From assembly GCA_021814005.1 (NCBI GenBank), contig JAKAJC010000005.1, forward strand, positions 1 to 63,246: a stretch of DNA of 63,246 bases. Reading direction: 5' to 3'. Under the pieces are notes generated by a model. That model searched no databases. It saw only the letters and a program-made list of their open reading frames with translations, and was not told the DNA's origin. Shown in pieces: positions 24,211-33,482 of this stretch. Position 1 is the first letter of the stretch, and each line of letters starts with the position of its first letter. The translations under genes and the position numbers were made by a program. Origin of the DNA: Microcaldota archaeon. Lineage in GTDB: Archaea > Micrarchaeota > Micrarchaeia > Anstonellales > Anstonellaceae.

Positions 24211-25167
24211 TTAGTCCAGAATTACGGCGGGCGCGCCGGTCCAGAAGATGAAGTCGAGGGCCATTTTGAGGGCAAAAAGGGCGAGCAGCACCACGAACGC
24301 GCGGCGAATCATGGAGTCGTTCACGCGCCCGCGCGCCATTGCAAGAGAGCCGATTGCAGAACCTACGGCCGCCGCTGCGCCGACAGAGAGAAGCAGGCCG
24401 GTTGAAATGGCGCTGCCGAGAGCCACGTTTATGAGAAGGCCCAAAAGCGAGGCCAGCAGGGTGCAGACATGGGAGAGCACGGCCGCGCGGCGGGGGGTGA
24501 GGCCTCCCTCCACAAGGGCGGGCACAAGAAACACGCCGCCGCCGATGCCTAAAGAACCGCTCAAAAGACCGGTGCCGCCGCCCAATGATGCGCCTGAACC
24601 GAACGCGGCGGGCGCGCCCGAAAGCGGGGCAGATGCGCCGGCGGCTATGCGCGACGCGGCAGGCGCGCCCACTTCGGCGATTCCGCCTGCCGCCCCTCGG
24701 CGCAGGGCAAGGCTCAATATGCGCTCGCCCGTGCTTTCAAAAATGCCAGACTGCTGCGCGGTTTCGGCAGTTTTTTTGCCGCTTTTTGCGCGGACAGGCG
24801 GGCGCAGCATGCGGACAGCCGCCAGAGCCAGCACAAGGGCGAACACGCCCACAAGCACGCGCGCGTCTATTATGTGGGCAAGCACCGCGCCGAGCGGCAC
24901 GCCGACAAGCGTGCCGATGAAGATGAAGCCGGCGGTCCGGTAATCTGAGCGGTTAAGCAGGCCGTGGCGGTGGAAATTGAATGATGACACGGCAGTGGTG
25001 ACTATGTTGACAAAAAGGCCGCCAACCACAGCCGATTCTATCGGAACGCCGAGCGCGATGAAGAGGGGCACATAGATTGAGGCCCCGCCCAAACCCAGGA
25101 CAGAGAAGAGAATGGAGAGAAGAAAAACCGCCGCAGGCGCGACAAGCCATAATGAAATAAAATCCAT
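24211..25167 (-). CDS. TauE/SafE (TSUP) family anion exporter
   Basis: A 318-residue polytopic protein with two inverted repeats: FSVLGLGGASIYVPLFIALG at the N-terminus and GSLGIGGGVFLVPALV in the second half, the hallmark GxGGG-type loops of sulfite/sulfoacetate exporters. Between them (about residues 135-205) is an Ala/Gly/Ser-rich cytoplasmic insertion of unusual length. Family members move sulfite, sulfonates, thiosulfate or related anions. It overlaps no neighbour and sits between phosphoglycerate mutase and the class V aminotransferase. Confidence 0.88.
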   Translation of the reverse strand: MDFISLWLVAPAAVFLLSILFSVLGLGGASIYVPLFIALGVPIESAVVGGLFVNIVTTAVSSFNFHRHGLLNRSDYRTAGFIFIGTLVGVPLGAVLAHIIDARVLVGVFALVLALAAVRMLRPPVRAKSGKKTAETAQQSGIFESTGERILSLALRRGAAGGIAEVGAPAASRIAAGASAPLSGAPAAFGSGASLGGGTGLLSGSLGIGGGVFLVPALVEGGLTPRRAAVLSHVCTLLASLLGLLINVALGSAISTGLLLSVGAAAAVGSAIGSLAMARGRVNDSMIRRAFVVLLALFALKMALDFIFWTGAPAVILD

Positions 25168-25185
25168 CTGCCATCAGCCCGAAAA

Positions 25186-25800
25186 TCAGTCCAGAATTTC
25201 TTTGGCAAGAATGCGCATGGATTTGTCAAATTCGTAGATGTAAGGAACTCCGGTCGGGATTTCGAGGGCCATTACCTGCTCTTTGCTCAGGCCGTCCAGA
25301 TGCATCACAATGGCGCGCAAGCTGTTGCCGTGCGCCGAGACGAGAATGTTTTTGCCGGCCGCGAGGTCGGGGACAATGGCGCGCTGATAAAATGGCCATG
25401 CTCTTGCGGCCGTGTCGGCCAGGCATTCGCCACCCGGCGGGCGCGTGTCATAGGAGCGGCGCCAAAGTTGAACCTGCTCGGGCCCGAATTTTTTTCTCAT
25501 CTCGTCCTTGTTCATGCCCTGCAGCTCGCCGTAATGCCGCTCGTTGAGGGCCGCGTCCTTGAGAACAGGAAGATTTGTTTGGTTTAAATCAGCGAGCAGG
25601 ATGTCAAGAGTCTGGTGCGCGCGAATAAGGGTGGAAGTGTAAGCAGTGTCGAAGCGAAAACCGGCCTCTTTTATCGCCTTCGCCGCCTTGTGCGCCTCGT
25701 TTTCCCCGTTTTGCGACAAAGGCACGTCAATCCAGCCGGTGAATCTGTTTTGAAGATTCCAAATCGACTGGCCGTGGCGGACAAGGGCGAGGTAGGGCAT
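25186..25800 (-). CDS. gpmA: 2,3-bisphosphoglycerate-dependent phosphoglycerate mutase
   Basis: A 204-residue histidine phosphatase-fold enzyme. LVRHGQSIWN (phospho-His), FTGWIDVPLS, LNERHYGELQG (catalytic Glu), LWRRSYDTRPP and VSAHGNSLRA (second His) match dPGM closely. It is shorter than the bacterial enzyme (about 250), having lost C-terminal segments. It interconverts 3- and 2-phosphoglycerate; the former is SerA substrate. The ATG at 25800 begins the conserved PYLALVRHG; the longer upstream frame has no support. Confidence 0.88.
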   Translation of the reverse strand: MPYLALVRHGQSIWNLQNRFTGWIDVPLSQNGENEAHKAAKAIKEAGFRFDTAYTSTLIRAHQTLDILLADLNQTNLPVLKDAALNERHYGELQGMNKDEMRKKFGPEQVQLWRRSYDTRPPGGECLADTAARAWPFYQRAIVPDLAAGKNILVSAHGNSLRAIVMHLDGLSKEQVMALEIPTGVPYIYEFDKSMRILAKEILD

Positions 25801-25965
25801 GAACCAGAGAAGATGACGAAAGATTAAGAAAGTAGGGGAGGCGGATGGAAAAAAAGTGGGGTGTGAGGCGAAGCGGGAGAAATAACGAATAGATGATGGG
25901 TAGATGGAAAACAGGGAGCGGGAGCATGGCAGTATTGGCAGGAGAATGGCAGTGTTAAGAGAACA

Positions 25966-25973
25966 TTTATTAA
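25966..25973 (+). promoter_or_regulatory. Box A for lipoprotein gene
   Basis: TTTATTAA centred 25-26 nt upstream of the ATG at 25995, consistent with a leaderless transcript. Confidence 0.5.
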
Positions 25974-25994
25974 CTAAAAATACCACATATATAC

Positions 25995-27002
25995 ATGCAA
26001 AAATGGGGTATGGGCTTCAAAAAAGCGGCTGTCACCGTCGCTGCAGTCACCACGCTATTCTCCTGCAACCCGTTTCACAAGCTTCCGGCCAGTGAGCAGC
26101 AATTTGGCAAAAAAGAGGGGATTGCTCGAATCGCCCCCGCGCTTTCGCATTCTCTGCCCTCCGTGCAAATTCCGGTTGGGAGCAAAGACGATGTTATTGG
26201 CGCTGGCAAAAATAATATTCCCCAATCCGATTCCATCTGCCTTCGCAAAGTGCCTCTTTCCGACCTCGACGCAAAGACTGCGGTCCTGCTCGAGCATCAC
26301 AAGAACGCATCCAACCGCATTGCATTCGCGCAGCTGATGCTGCAAAAGCCGGATGCTGCCTTTTACAGCGAATTTTTCGATCTGAAATGGCAGGACAGCG
26401 TGGATGCGTATTTGCGCCAGCCATCCGACACTCTTTCGCACTGGCTGAACGCCAGCCTGTATTCGATGAGTTACGATTACGGGGCGGCCGACAGCATAAA
26501 GATTGCCTGCAGAGACAATCACTCTTACGGCAAGCTCGTTCTTGCTGCCAAAAAAAGCGGCTGCACTCTGAAAGGTTTCAATGCCAGTTATCAGAGTTAT
26601 GATGCCGAGCACACCGTGCACGGCCTTGACAGCCTGTATTCTCTTGAAATTCTGAAAAATCAGGATTTTGGCAAAACCACATCGTTTATTCTTGTTGGCG
26701 CGTGGCATTTCGGCCTTAAAGAAAGGCTGCAAAAGCACAAGAAAAATATTGCAGGCGGCAAGGATGCTGTAAATGTGCTGGTTTGGGATTCTCAACTAAG
26801 CCCGATTCGGACAACGCAGATTGGAGAAGAGGATTTCAAAGTAAGATTTAACGAGCGCGTGAGCAAGCCCCTGATAAAACTCAATCTGCCGACCGGCCTC
26901 TATCGCGTGGAGCGTGGCTCAAAATATGCGGCCGGCTACGGGATTGATTACATTCTGGTTGTTGATTCAGACGCCGACCTGCCCATGCCGCCGGCGCATT
27001 GA
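25995..27002 (+). CDS. Predicted lipoprotein, possibly ChaN/TIKI-like
   Basis: A 335-residue protein with signal peptide and lipobox (TTLFSC, Cys about 24). A segment with LLEHHKNASNRIAFAQLML, FYSEFFDLKWQDSVDAYL and later FILVGAWHFGLKERL has the spacing of ChaN/erythromycin-esterase-like proteins, which use a His after a hydrophobic strand and a Glu in an exposed loop; this is a tentative fold guess. Base composition is slightly more AT-rich than its surroundings. It ends 15 nt from the convergent TPR giant. Confidence 0.6.
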   Translation: MQKWGMGFKKAAVTVAAVTTLFSCNPFHKLPASEQQFGKKEGIARIAPALSHSLPSVQIPVGSKDDVIGAGKNNIPQSDSICLRKVPLSDLDAKTAVLLEHHKNASNRIAFAQLMLQKPDAAFYSEFFDLKWQDSVDAYLRQPSDTLSHWLNASLYSMSYDYGAADSIKIACRDNHSYGKLVLAAKKSGCTLKGFNASYQSYDAEHTVHGLDSLYSLEILKNQDFGKTTSFILVGAWHFGLKERLQKHKKNIAGGKDAVNVLVWDSQLSPIRTTQIGEEDFKVRFNERVSKPLIKLNLPTGLYRVERGSKYAAGYGIDYILVVDSDADLPMPPAH

Positions 27003-27016
27003 GCACAAGTTAGCAG

Positions 27017-30000
27017 TTATTTCTTTTTTGTGTTGTTTGCGCCAGTTTCGTCTTTTTTGGGTTCAGCGCCTTGGTCAACGCTTCCTTCGCTCAACTGGCC
27101 AAAGATTGCGAGATAGCGGGCCAGCGTTCTTTCTTTTGGTTCGTATAATACCGGCTTTTCCCCCATAACCCCGATTTTTGCTGACTCGCCGCCGTCCAAA
27201 AACATCATTTTGTCTATCTCCACGCCCATCTTTGCCGCCTGACGCACATACGCGTCTGCTACACTTTCATAAGTCATTTCATCAAACGCTGCCACCATTA
27301 CCCATCCCTCTGCGGTTATGGCGACTGCAACGCGGGGTCTGCTGCTGGCGCCGGTTTTGTCGGCAACAAAGAGTTTTTTGCCGTCGTCCATCTTGAGCGG
27401 GAACGAGCCTATCCCGAACTTGACTTCGGGGCAGCTTTGGCGGTTTGGCTGTTTAAGCCAGAAATCCGCCATTGGCTCGATTTGCGCTTTGCCGTCCGTG
27501 CCTATCCAGAACATGTAGGGCTGGCTGGTTTCAAATTTCGTTTTTGTTCCTTTTTCCACTACTTCCCCGTTCATGATGATATCGCAGGTCGTGGTGCCGT
27601 TCGGCTCATAATATCCGGGAGTCAAGATGGCTATAAGCTGCTTAATGGATGCCAGCTCTGTGTTGTTTGCCTCTTTTATTGCGCCTGCCAGATTCTGCTG
27701 GTTTTTGAATTTGAGCAGAGCAAGCTCGACTTTCGACGGGTCAAACATTATGCCCCGAATGCCTTTTTCATTAAAAGCAACATATCCGCTTTTCATGCTG
27801 ACTGCTGGCACAAGAACTGTTGCGGCAACATCGACTTTTCCTCCCGCAATTTCTTCACCCGTAAGCTCTGCGCCCAAAGGCTCGCTGCCGTCTTTTTGAT
27901 GCGCCAAAGCCAAAATTGCAGGAGCGGTTGGCAAGGCCTGCCCGCTGTTGGAATATTCGTTTGATTTTGCCACGAAATATTTGCTTGTGGCGCCGACTAC
28001 CCGCCCGTATTCATCCTGGGTTGGCGAAGAATTGTACGCTTTTGCCGCCAGCCTGATAAATTCAAAACCCTTTTTGGTCGGGGCGAACAGGAACGGGTCT
28101 GTCGGTTCGCTTGTAAATCTGCCCTTCTTGCTGAATAAATTGTACACATGGGGGGTGTATTCCTTGTATGAGCGGAATCCGTAGTCATAGCCGATTTCAG
28201 GCAATACTTTGAGCGGCACCCCTCCCCATTTTTTTATCTCGTTGTTGACGCCATTCTCCTTGTTGTCCAGGGAGTTCTGGTTTGGGTCGGAGATTATTTG
28301 ATAAGGCCCGTATCCTCCCCCCAAAGCCACTGCCACTCTTCCCTGCGTTTCGTACAAATAGATGCTGGTGGATACATACCACGGCACAATGCCGCGGGTG
28401 AGATATTGACCCCAGAATATCTGGGCAATTTGCATGGCAACCATTTTTTCTGAAGCGTTGTAGTCCTTGCCGTCTCCGTATTTCTTCCCTTCTTTGGCCT
28501 TTTGCGCGATATTGGCCCAGTCGTGGTTGGTCAGCTCGTGCTCGGTGTAAAAGTCGCGCGGTCGCCAACCCTCCTTTTTCTTAAAATCAGGGTCATGCGG
28601 CGTATTCTCAAAGATTTCGTCAACATTTCTGATTGTCGGCCAGTAAACCGCCATCACCCTTATGGCCTGAACTTTCGGGGTCTGGATGGTCGTTTCCACT
28701 CCGATTACCGGCTTTGACAATGCCATCTGCTCCGGGTCAAGGCCCGCAATGGGCGCAAAGCGGCGCATGTTTTCCAGCCCTTCGCGCGCCTGTTTGTTGG
28801 AAGAGTCGTACTGAATCGCTTGCTCGTAATCAAACAGGATAGAGGCGTAGAATGTTTTCTTGCCGTCTTTTTTCTTCTGCGCCTTGTACAGTTTGTCCGT
28901 CTCCTTGCTCATGCCAAGGGCATCGAGGCGCAGGCTTTCCCCCTCCCTGCCAAGGCGATAAACCTCTTTCTTGTCGTTGAACAGCATCACTTCGTTGATT
29001 TCTTTTTTCACAAACAAAGCGTACGTTTCTGCATTCAATTTGCTCTTGACATCGATGTTGTTGTCTGCGAGGGCTTCCGCAAGCGCTGTTTCGTCTTTCA
29101 TTCCAACCATTGCGGTCGGAGCATACAGCATCTCGTATCTGACCAGCGCCCGCGCCTGATACACAATGGAGAGCTCGGGCGCGATTTCAAGCGCTGTTTC
29201 AACATCTGCAAACGCCGCTTCAAACTCCTTTTTCTTGGCATTCACAATTGCGCGCATTGCATATCCGTTCCCGTTTTGGGGCTGCAGCGCGACAAGCCGG
29301 TCGATGTCCGGCTCGGCCAGGTCATACTGCCCGAGCTCCATGCGCAGGCGCGCGCGCATCAGATGGGCCTCGCTCTGCTCCTGCACGTGCTGCCCGTCAT
29401 GTCTCTGGTAATACTCAAGGGCGTTATCCAGACGTTCCGCTCCCAGCGGCGTCATGCCGAGGTCCAGATAGGAGCGGGCAAGCATGAGGTTGACGGATGC
29501 CGCTGTTTCCTCGTTAAGGATTTCGCTTTCCAGCGCCTTGTTCAGATGGCCTATGGCGCGCGCATGCATGCCGAGGGAGTAGGAGAGTTTGCCGGCCAGC
29601 ATGTGCAATGGCGCCAAATCCCCGGCTCCCTGGCTGAGATTGATTGCGAGCTCGAAATCCTCAAGAGCCCCCTTGGGCTCGCTCTTCATGCGCTCCACGC
29701 CACGGTCCGCATATACTTGTGAGAATTGGGGCTCCATGCTTATTGACATGCCAAAATCGGCTATTGCGCTCTGCGACTGGCCGCTTTGGGCAAAACACAC
29801 GCCCCTGCGGTGATAAATTTGCGCACTTTGCACACCCCACTTCAGCGCCTCGGTATACTCGGCCAGCGCGGCCGCATAATCTTCGGCAGCAAAAGCGCGG
29901 TCCGCGAATGCGTTTGCTATTCTGCCCAAGTAGGCATGGGTGCGCGTGTTCTGCGGCTCCATCCGCCTTACGCTCTCAAACTTCTGGCGCGCCCACTCAA

Positions 30001-32488
30001 GATTTCCTGCTTCAAACTGCCTCACCGCCTGCTCGAACACCGCGTTAAGGCAATACTGGTAATTTTCAATGTGCTTTTTGTTTTGCGGATTGAGGTCAAG
30101 GGCCGATTTGAAAAACATCATTGCCTCGTCAATCTGGCCCGCCTTGAAATATTTTGCTCCTTCCTCCGAATATTTTTTTTCAATCTGTGAAAGCTTGTAT
30201 TCGTAACTTGATATCCAGCTTTTTTGCGCGCCCGCGCCGAGTTTTTGGCATATCTGCAGCTGCTCCTGCGCGCTTTGCAGCTGCCCCGTCTGCATGTATG
30301 CTTCCGCCAGCTGCTCGCGGGCGCCGATATTCTCGTTGCCGGAGTTTATGCTGAGGTCTATTGATATCTGCAAATCCCGTATCGCGCCCTCCCAGTTCTT
30401 TGCCTGCATGTTCAGCATGCCGCGGTTGTAATAGAGTTCGGGCATTGCCGGCTCGAGCAAAAGCGAGAGATTCATGCACAAAAGCGCGCGGTCGGCGGCG
30501 CCCAAACTCTCGTACATCTGCCCAAATCTCCCCGCAAAGCCGGAGTAGAGGGAGTTTTCCGGCGTTTCATTTTGTTTGCTTACAACAAGCTCTATCATGC
30601 CCGGCGCATTCTGGGCGGGGGCATAACTTATCAGATAGCCTTCTTTTTTCACCGCATTTGTTATGCGCAGAATTGCAAGCTCGCGCTCGTCAAGCTCCAG
30701 CCCGCCCGCGCTTGTCTGTATCCTGAGCCCCGGCCCCTGCAGCCGGCTTCGCTCTATGATGCTTCTGTCAATCTGCTCAAACAGCATCTCTTTTGCCTCT
30801 CTGAGATATGTCTCAACCCGCCCAATCGCCGAGGGTGCGGAGGCAAATCCGAGCTGCCGGCTCTGCCAGTATGCATATATCCCCAGACCGTTGAACTGGC
30901 CGAAACCTGTCGCGTCCAGCGCAATGGCCTGCAGAAAATCATCTTCGGCGCCGGCCACGCCGTCTTTTCTTCTGTTGACCCCCCGTCTGGCATAATCGTC
31001 TGCAAGAGATATGCGGCTTTTTGTGTAGGCCTCCTCGGTCGGGTCAATCCCGATGGCCAGAAGAAACTGCTTGTCGGCATCCTGCAGCCTGCCCGCCCTC
31101 TGGTACGCAATTCCCAGCTTATGATGAGTTTCTGCAAGCACAATGCTGCTGCTCAAAGTTGCCAAATCAGCAAATTTTTGCAGGTCTGCGAGCGCATCCT
31201 CGTATTCCCCGGCCGCGCGGTCCCAGTCCCCCTGTTTCTCGAATATGGCGGCCAGCTCACGCCGCATCACCGCTCTGGCATAATACCCTTGCGGGTTCTC
31301 TCCGCCCCCTTTTTGCGTTGCCTCTATTCCCAAGTCTGCCAGATGAAACGCCGTTTCGGCATCTCCCGCTTCGCGCGCCGCATAAGACGCGTCCACCAGG
31401 TCATAGCCGAGCGCGCTCATCAGCTTTTTTATCTTCGCCTCTTCCGTGCGCTGCGGCAAATCGTAGCTGTGATTTATGCGCAGGGCCTTCTGCAGCTGCT
31501 CGTACGCTTCCTCGTATTTGCCCCCTTTTTGCAGCACTGCCGCCAGCTCGATGTAAAGTTGCGCCGAACGAGGCTGCTCTTGAAGCGCTTTGCGCAGGTC
31601 TGTTTCGGCCAGATTCAACTCTCCGCCCGTTCCGGCAGCGCCGACTCCGGCGCGGGCCCGCCTGTATTCCGCCCCGTCATAAATTGTTATTGCCTGCGAA
31701 TAGTAGAGAAATGCCTTCTCGGTCTGCCCCATATTCTGGTATATCGCGCCCGTCAGATAGCTGCACTCTGCCATGCCCGGGGCGTCTTTTGCTTTCGGGT
31801 CAAGCTGCAGCGCTTTTTGGTAATGCTTAATCGCCTCCTGCAGATTCGAAAGCGCATTTTCTTCCATTCCGTTTGCGACTTCTGCGTCGGCCATCATCTT
31901 TTTTGTTTTGGCAAGAATGGCCTTGGCCTGCCCGAGCTCTGCCTGCGCCGAATTTGGCTGGATTGCGCCGGCTATTTGAAAATATTCAAGGCTTTCCCCG
32001 GTTTTCCCCTCTTTGAGCAAAGCCGCTCCCTGCTCCAGCAGTTTTGGCGCGAGCTCAGAATATGCCTCGGCATAAAACTGGTTATTGGGCGCGCCGGCGA
32101 TTGCGAACCGGAGATGGCGGGCGCTTTCCAGATATTCCCCCTGTTTTTGATAGATGAGCCCGAGGTTGTAATGCGCATCAAGAGACACCGCGCCGCCCCC
32201 TCCCAGCTCTATGGCTTTTGTGAAATCGGCGATTGCCGACTGGTACGCGCTCTGCGGAGTGTAGAAAATATTCTTGTTTTTGGCCAGATACCATTCGGCC
32301 ACGCCCCTGCCCAGATATGCGCTGGCCGATGCAGGGTTGTTTTGGATTGCGCGCGAATACGCTTTTGCAGCCTCTTCCCACCGCGCGCCGGCCAGGGCTT
32401 TGGCGCCGTCCTGCAAATCCTGGTTAGGGCCGGCCGCTTTTGCGTCACCGTCGTAGGCGGCCGTCCTCAGCTCTTTTGTCAGTTGCAT
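27017..32488 (-). CDS. Giant TPR protein with C-terminal phosphodiester glycosidase domain
   Basis: 1823 residues. About residues 20-1250 are tandem tetratricopeptide repeats (many A-x-x-x-Y/G-x-A and DPxxxxA units). Near 1330-1450 a segment with YETQGRVAVALGGGYGPYQI resembles the Glu...GAYGLMQI pattern of lysozyme-like transglycosylases. About 1550-1790 matches NAGPA/phosphodiester glycosidase domains: AILTPGYYEPNGTT, IIMNGEVVEKG, VAVAITAEGWVMVAAFD, and FLDGGESAKI with the conserved DGG. No signal peptide is visible, odd for a glycan hydrolase. The ATG at 32488 follows GGTGGG. It is convergent with the lipoprotein gene. Scaffold plus glycan-cleaving module is the inferred design. Confidence 0.8.
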   Translation of the reverse strand: MQLTKELRTAAYDGDAKAAGPNQDLQDGAKALAGARWEEAAKAYSRAIQNNPASASAYLGRGVAEWYLAKNKNIFYTPQSAYQSAIADFTKAIELGGGGAVSLDAHYNLGLIYQKQGEYLESARHLRFAIAGAPNNQFYAEAYSELAPKLLEQGAALLKEGKTGESLEYFQIAGAIQPNSAQAELGQAKAILAKTKKMMADAEVANGMEENALSNLQEAIKHYQKALQLDPKAKDAPGMAECSYLTGAIYQNMGQTEKAFLYYSQAITIYDGAEYRRARAGVGAAGTGGELNLAETDLRKALQEQPRSAQLYIELAAVLQKGGKYEEAYEQLQKALRINHSYDLPQRTEEAKIKKLMSALGYDLVDASYAAREAGDAETAFHLADLGIEATQKGGGENPQGYYARAVMRRELAAIFEKQGDWDRAAGEYEDALADLQKFADLATLSSSIVLAETHHKLGIAYQRAGRLQDADKQFLLAIGIDPTEEAYTKSRISLADDYARRGVNRRKDGVAGAEDDFLQAIALDATGFGQFNGLGIYAYWQSRQLGFASAPSAIGRVETYLREAKEMLFEQIDRSIIERSRLQGPGLRIQTSAGGLELDERELAILRITNAVKKEGYLISYAPAQNAPGMIELVVSKQNETPENSLYSGFAGRFGQMYESLGAADRALLCMNLSLLLEPAMPELYYNRGMLNMQAKNWEGAIRDLQISIDLSINSGNENIGAREQLAEAYMQTGQLQSAQEQLQICQKLGAGAQKSWISSYEYKLSQIEKKYSEEGAKYFKAGQIDEAMMFFKSALDLNPQNKKHIENYQYCLNAVFEQAVRQFEAGNLEWARQKFESVRRMEPQNTRTHAYLGRIANAFADRAFAAEDYAAALAEYTEALKWGVQSAQIYHRRGVCFAQSGQSQSAIADFGMSISMEPQFSQVYADRGVERMKSEPKGALEDFELAINLSQGAGDLAPLHMLAGKLSYSLGMHARAIGHLNKALESEILNEETAASVNLMLARSYLDLGMTPLGAERLDNALEYYQRHDGQHVQEQSEAHLMRARLRMELGQYDLAEPDIDRLVALQPQNGNGYAMRAIVNAKKKEFEAAFADVETALEIAPELSIVYQARALVRYEMLYAPTAMVGMKDETALAEALADNNIDVKSKLNAETYALFVKKEINEVMLFNDKKEVYRLGREGESLRLDALGMSKETDKLYKAQKKKDGKKTFYASILFDYEQAIQYDSSNKQAREGLENMRRFAPIAGLDPEQMALSKPVIGVETTIQTPKVQAIRVMAVYWPTIRNVDEIFENTPHDPDFKKKEGWRPRDFYTEHELTNHDWANIAQKAKEGKKYGDGKDYNASEKMVAMQIAQIFWGQYLTRGIVPWYVSTSIYLYETQGRVAVALGGGYGPYQIISDPNQNSLDNKENGVNNEIKKWGGVPLKVLPEIGYDYGFRSYKEYTPHVYNLFSKKGRFTSEPTDPFLFAPTKKGFEFIRLAAKAYNSSPTQDEYGRVVGATSKYFVAKSNEYSNSGQALPTAPAILALAHQKDGSEPLGAELTGEEIAGGKVDVAATVLVPAVSMKSGYVAFNEKGIRGIMFDPSKVELALLKFKNQQNLAGAIKEANNTELASIKQLIAILTPGYYEPNGTTTCDIIMNGEVVEKGTKTKFETSQPYMFWIGTDGKAQIEPMADFWLKQPNRQSCPEVKFGIGSFPLKMDDGKKLFVADKTGASSRPRVAVAITAEGWVMVAAFDEMTYESVADAYVRQAAKMGVEIDKMMFLDGGESAKIGVMGEKPVLYEPKERTLARYLAIFGQLSEGSVDQGAEPKKDETGANNTKKK

Positions 32489-32610
32489 AGCTCGCCCACC
32501 GGACGCATGCCGTTTTGCATAAACACGTCAGAAGCTTGGCCCGCAAGTTATTTAAACGGCCTGTCGAGGACAAAAGGGGGGAAAAGCGGGCCAAAAACAA
32601 TGGATTGCGT

Positions 32611-33321
32611 CTAGCCCTGAATAACGCTTTGCGGCATCCATGACACGGGCGAGCCGGCAAAAGCATTGGAGAAAATGTCAGCTTGGCTCGGCAGAAGTTC
32701 GTAGCGGGCAGTTATGTCAAGCCACGGGCCTCCGTGGCCGAAAGACGGCTTGAATTCATAGACAATCGGAGTGCAGTGGTGCGGGTAGACGTCCAGCGCT
32801 GCATCGTCGTCCAGCCCGTCCAGGCGCTTGATGAGCGCCGCGAGCACGTTGCCGTGCGAGATGACAAGGGAGTCGAAATCGCGGAGCATGTCAAGCTTGA
32901 GAAACTGGGTGTACAAGAGCCAGACGCGCTCGCCCACGCTCTCAAAACTCTCGCCGTTGGGCGGAATGCTTTCAGCGCCTACGCCGCGCTTGTATTTGCG
33001 CAGGGCCTGCGCCCCGAACCTGGCTTCGATTTCCTGCTTGGTGCAGCCTTCCAAATCGCCATAACTTCGCGAATCAAGAAGGCCGGTGCGCAGAGTGGGG
33101 GGAGAGATGCCAAGTTCGCCGTAAATTATGTCTTTTGTCTGAACTGCGCGCGACATGAATGAGCTGTAGGCGCGCTCAAATGAGAAATGAGACAACAGAG
33201 GGGCTGCCCGGCGGGCCTCTTGTATGCCCATTTGCGAGAGTGGCAAATCCAGTTTGCCGGTGACACGATGGTCCTCGTTTCCGAGCGAAAGGCCATGCCG
33301 CAATAACACCAGTCTCGACAT
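32611..33321 (-). CDS. Histidine phosphatase family protein
   Basis: A 236-residue member of the phosphoglycerate mutase-like superfamily: LVLLRHGLSLGN (phospho-His), SRAVQT, SYGDLEGCTKQEIEARFG (acid), and LVISHGNVLAAL (second His). It is clearly divergent from the dPGM at 25.2 kb and lacks its bisphosphoglycerate-specific features, so a broad or phosphoprotein/metabolite phosphatase is as likely. GAGGG lies 5 nt before the ATG at 33321. It is divergent from the GHKL-kinase-like giant, sharing the intergenic region with it. Confidence 0.82.
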   Translation of the reverse strand: MSRLVLLRHGLSLGNEDHRVTGKLDLPLSQMGIQEARRAAPLLSHFSFERAYSSFMSRAVQTKDIIYGELGISPPTLRTGLLDSRSYGDLEGCTKQEIEARFGAQALRKYKRGVGAESIPPNGESFESVGERVWLLYTQFLKLDMLRDFDSLVISHGNVLAALIKRLDGLDDDAALDVYPHHCTPIVYEFKPSFGHGGPWLDITARYELLPSQADIFSNAFAGSPVSWMPQSVIQG

Positions 33322-33398
33322 TTGTTCCCTCTTGACCATTTACTAACACATTATGTGGGCGCAGAAGCTTAAAATCCCCGCGCATGGCCGCCTTGGAA

Positions 33399-33409
33399 CA
33401 CCAAAAGAG
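33399..33409 (+). repeat. Intergenic motif CACCAAAAGAG, copy 3
   Basis: Third identical copy, 74 nt before the start of the giant GHKL protein, in the divergent region shared with the histidine phosphatase gene. Confidence 0.3.
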
Positions 33410-33453
33410 GCGAAGAAATAAAACTTTAGCGCCGAGGAGGCGCGAGAATCGGC

Positions 33454-33463
33454 TTTAATAAAA
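33454..33463 (+). promoter_or_regulatory. Box A for GHKL-kinase-like giant
   Basis: TTTAATAAAA centred about 25 nt before the ATG at 33483, matching leaderless spacing. Confidence 0.5.
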
Positions 33464-33482
33464 GGGGGGGCGAAAGCGCATT

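Noticed and set aside
30572-32614. 680-codon open frame on the plus strand
   Set aside because: It is antisense to the TPR giant, whose repeats and glycosidase domain are clear; the plus-strand protein is Cys/Arg/Leu-rich noise typical of an antisense frame in GC-rich DNA.
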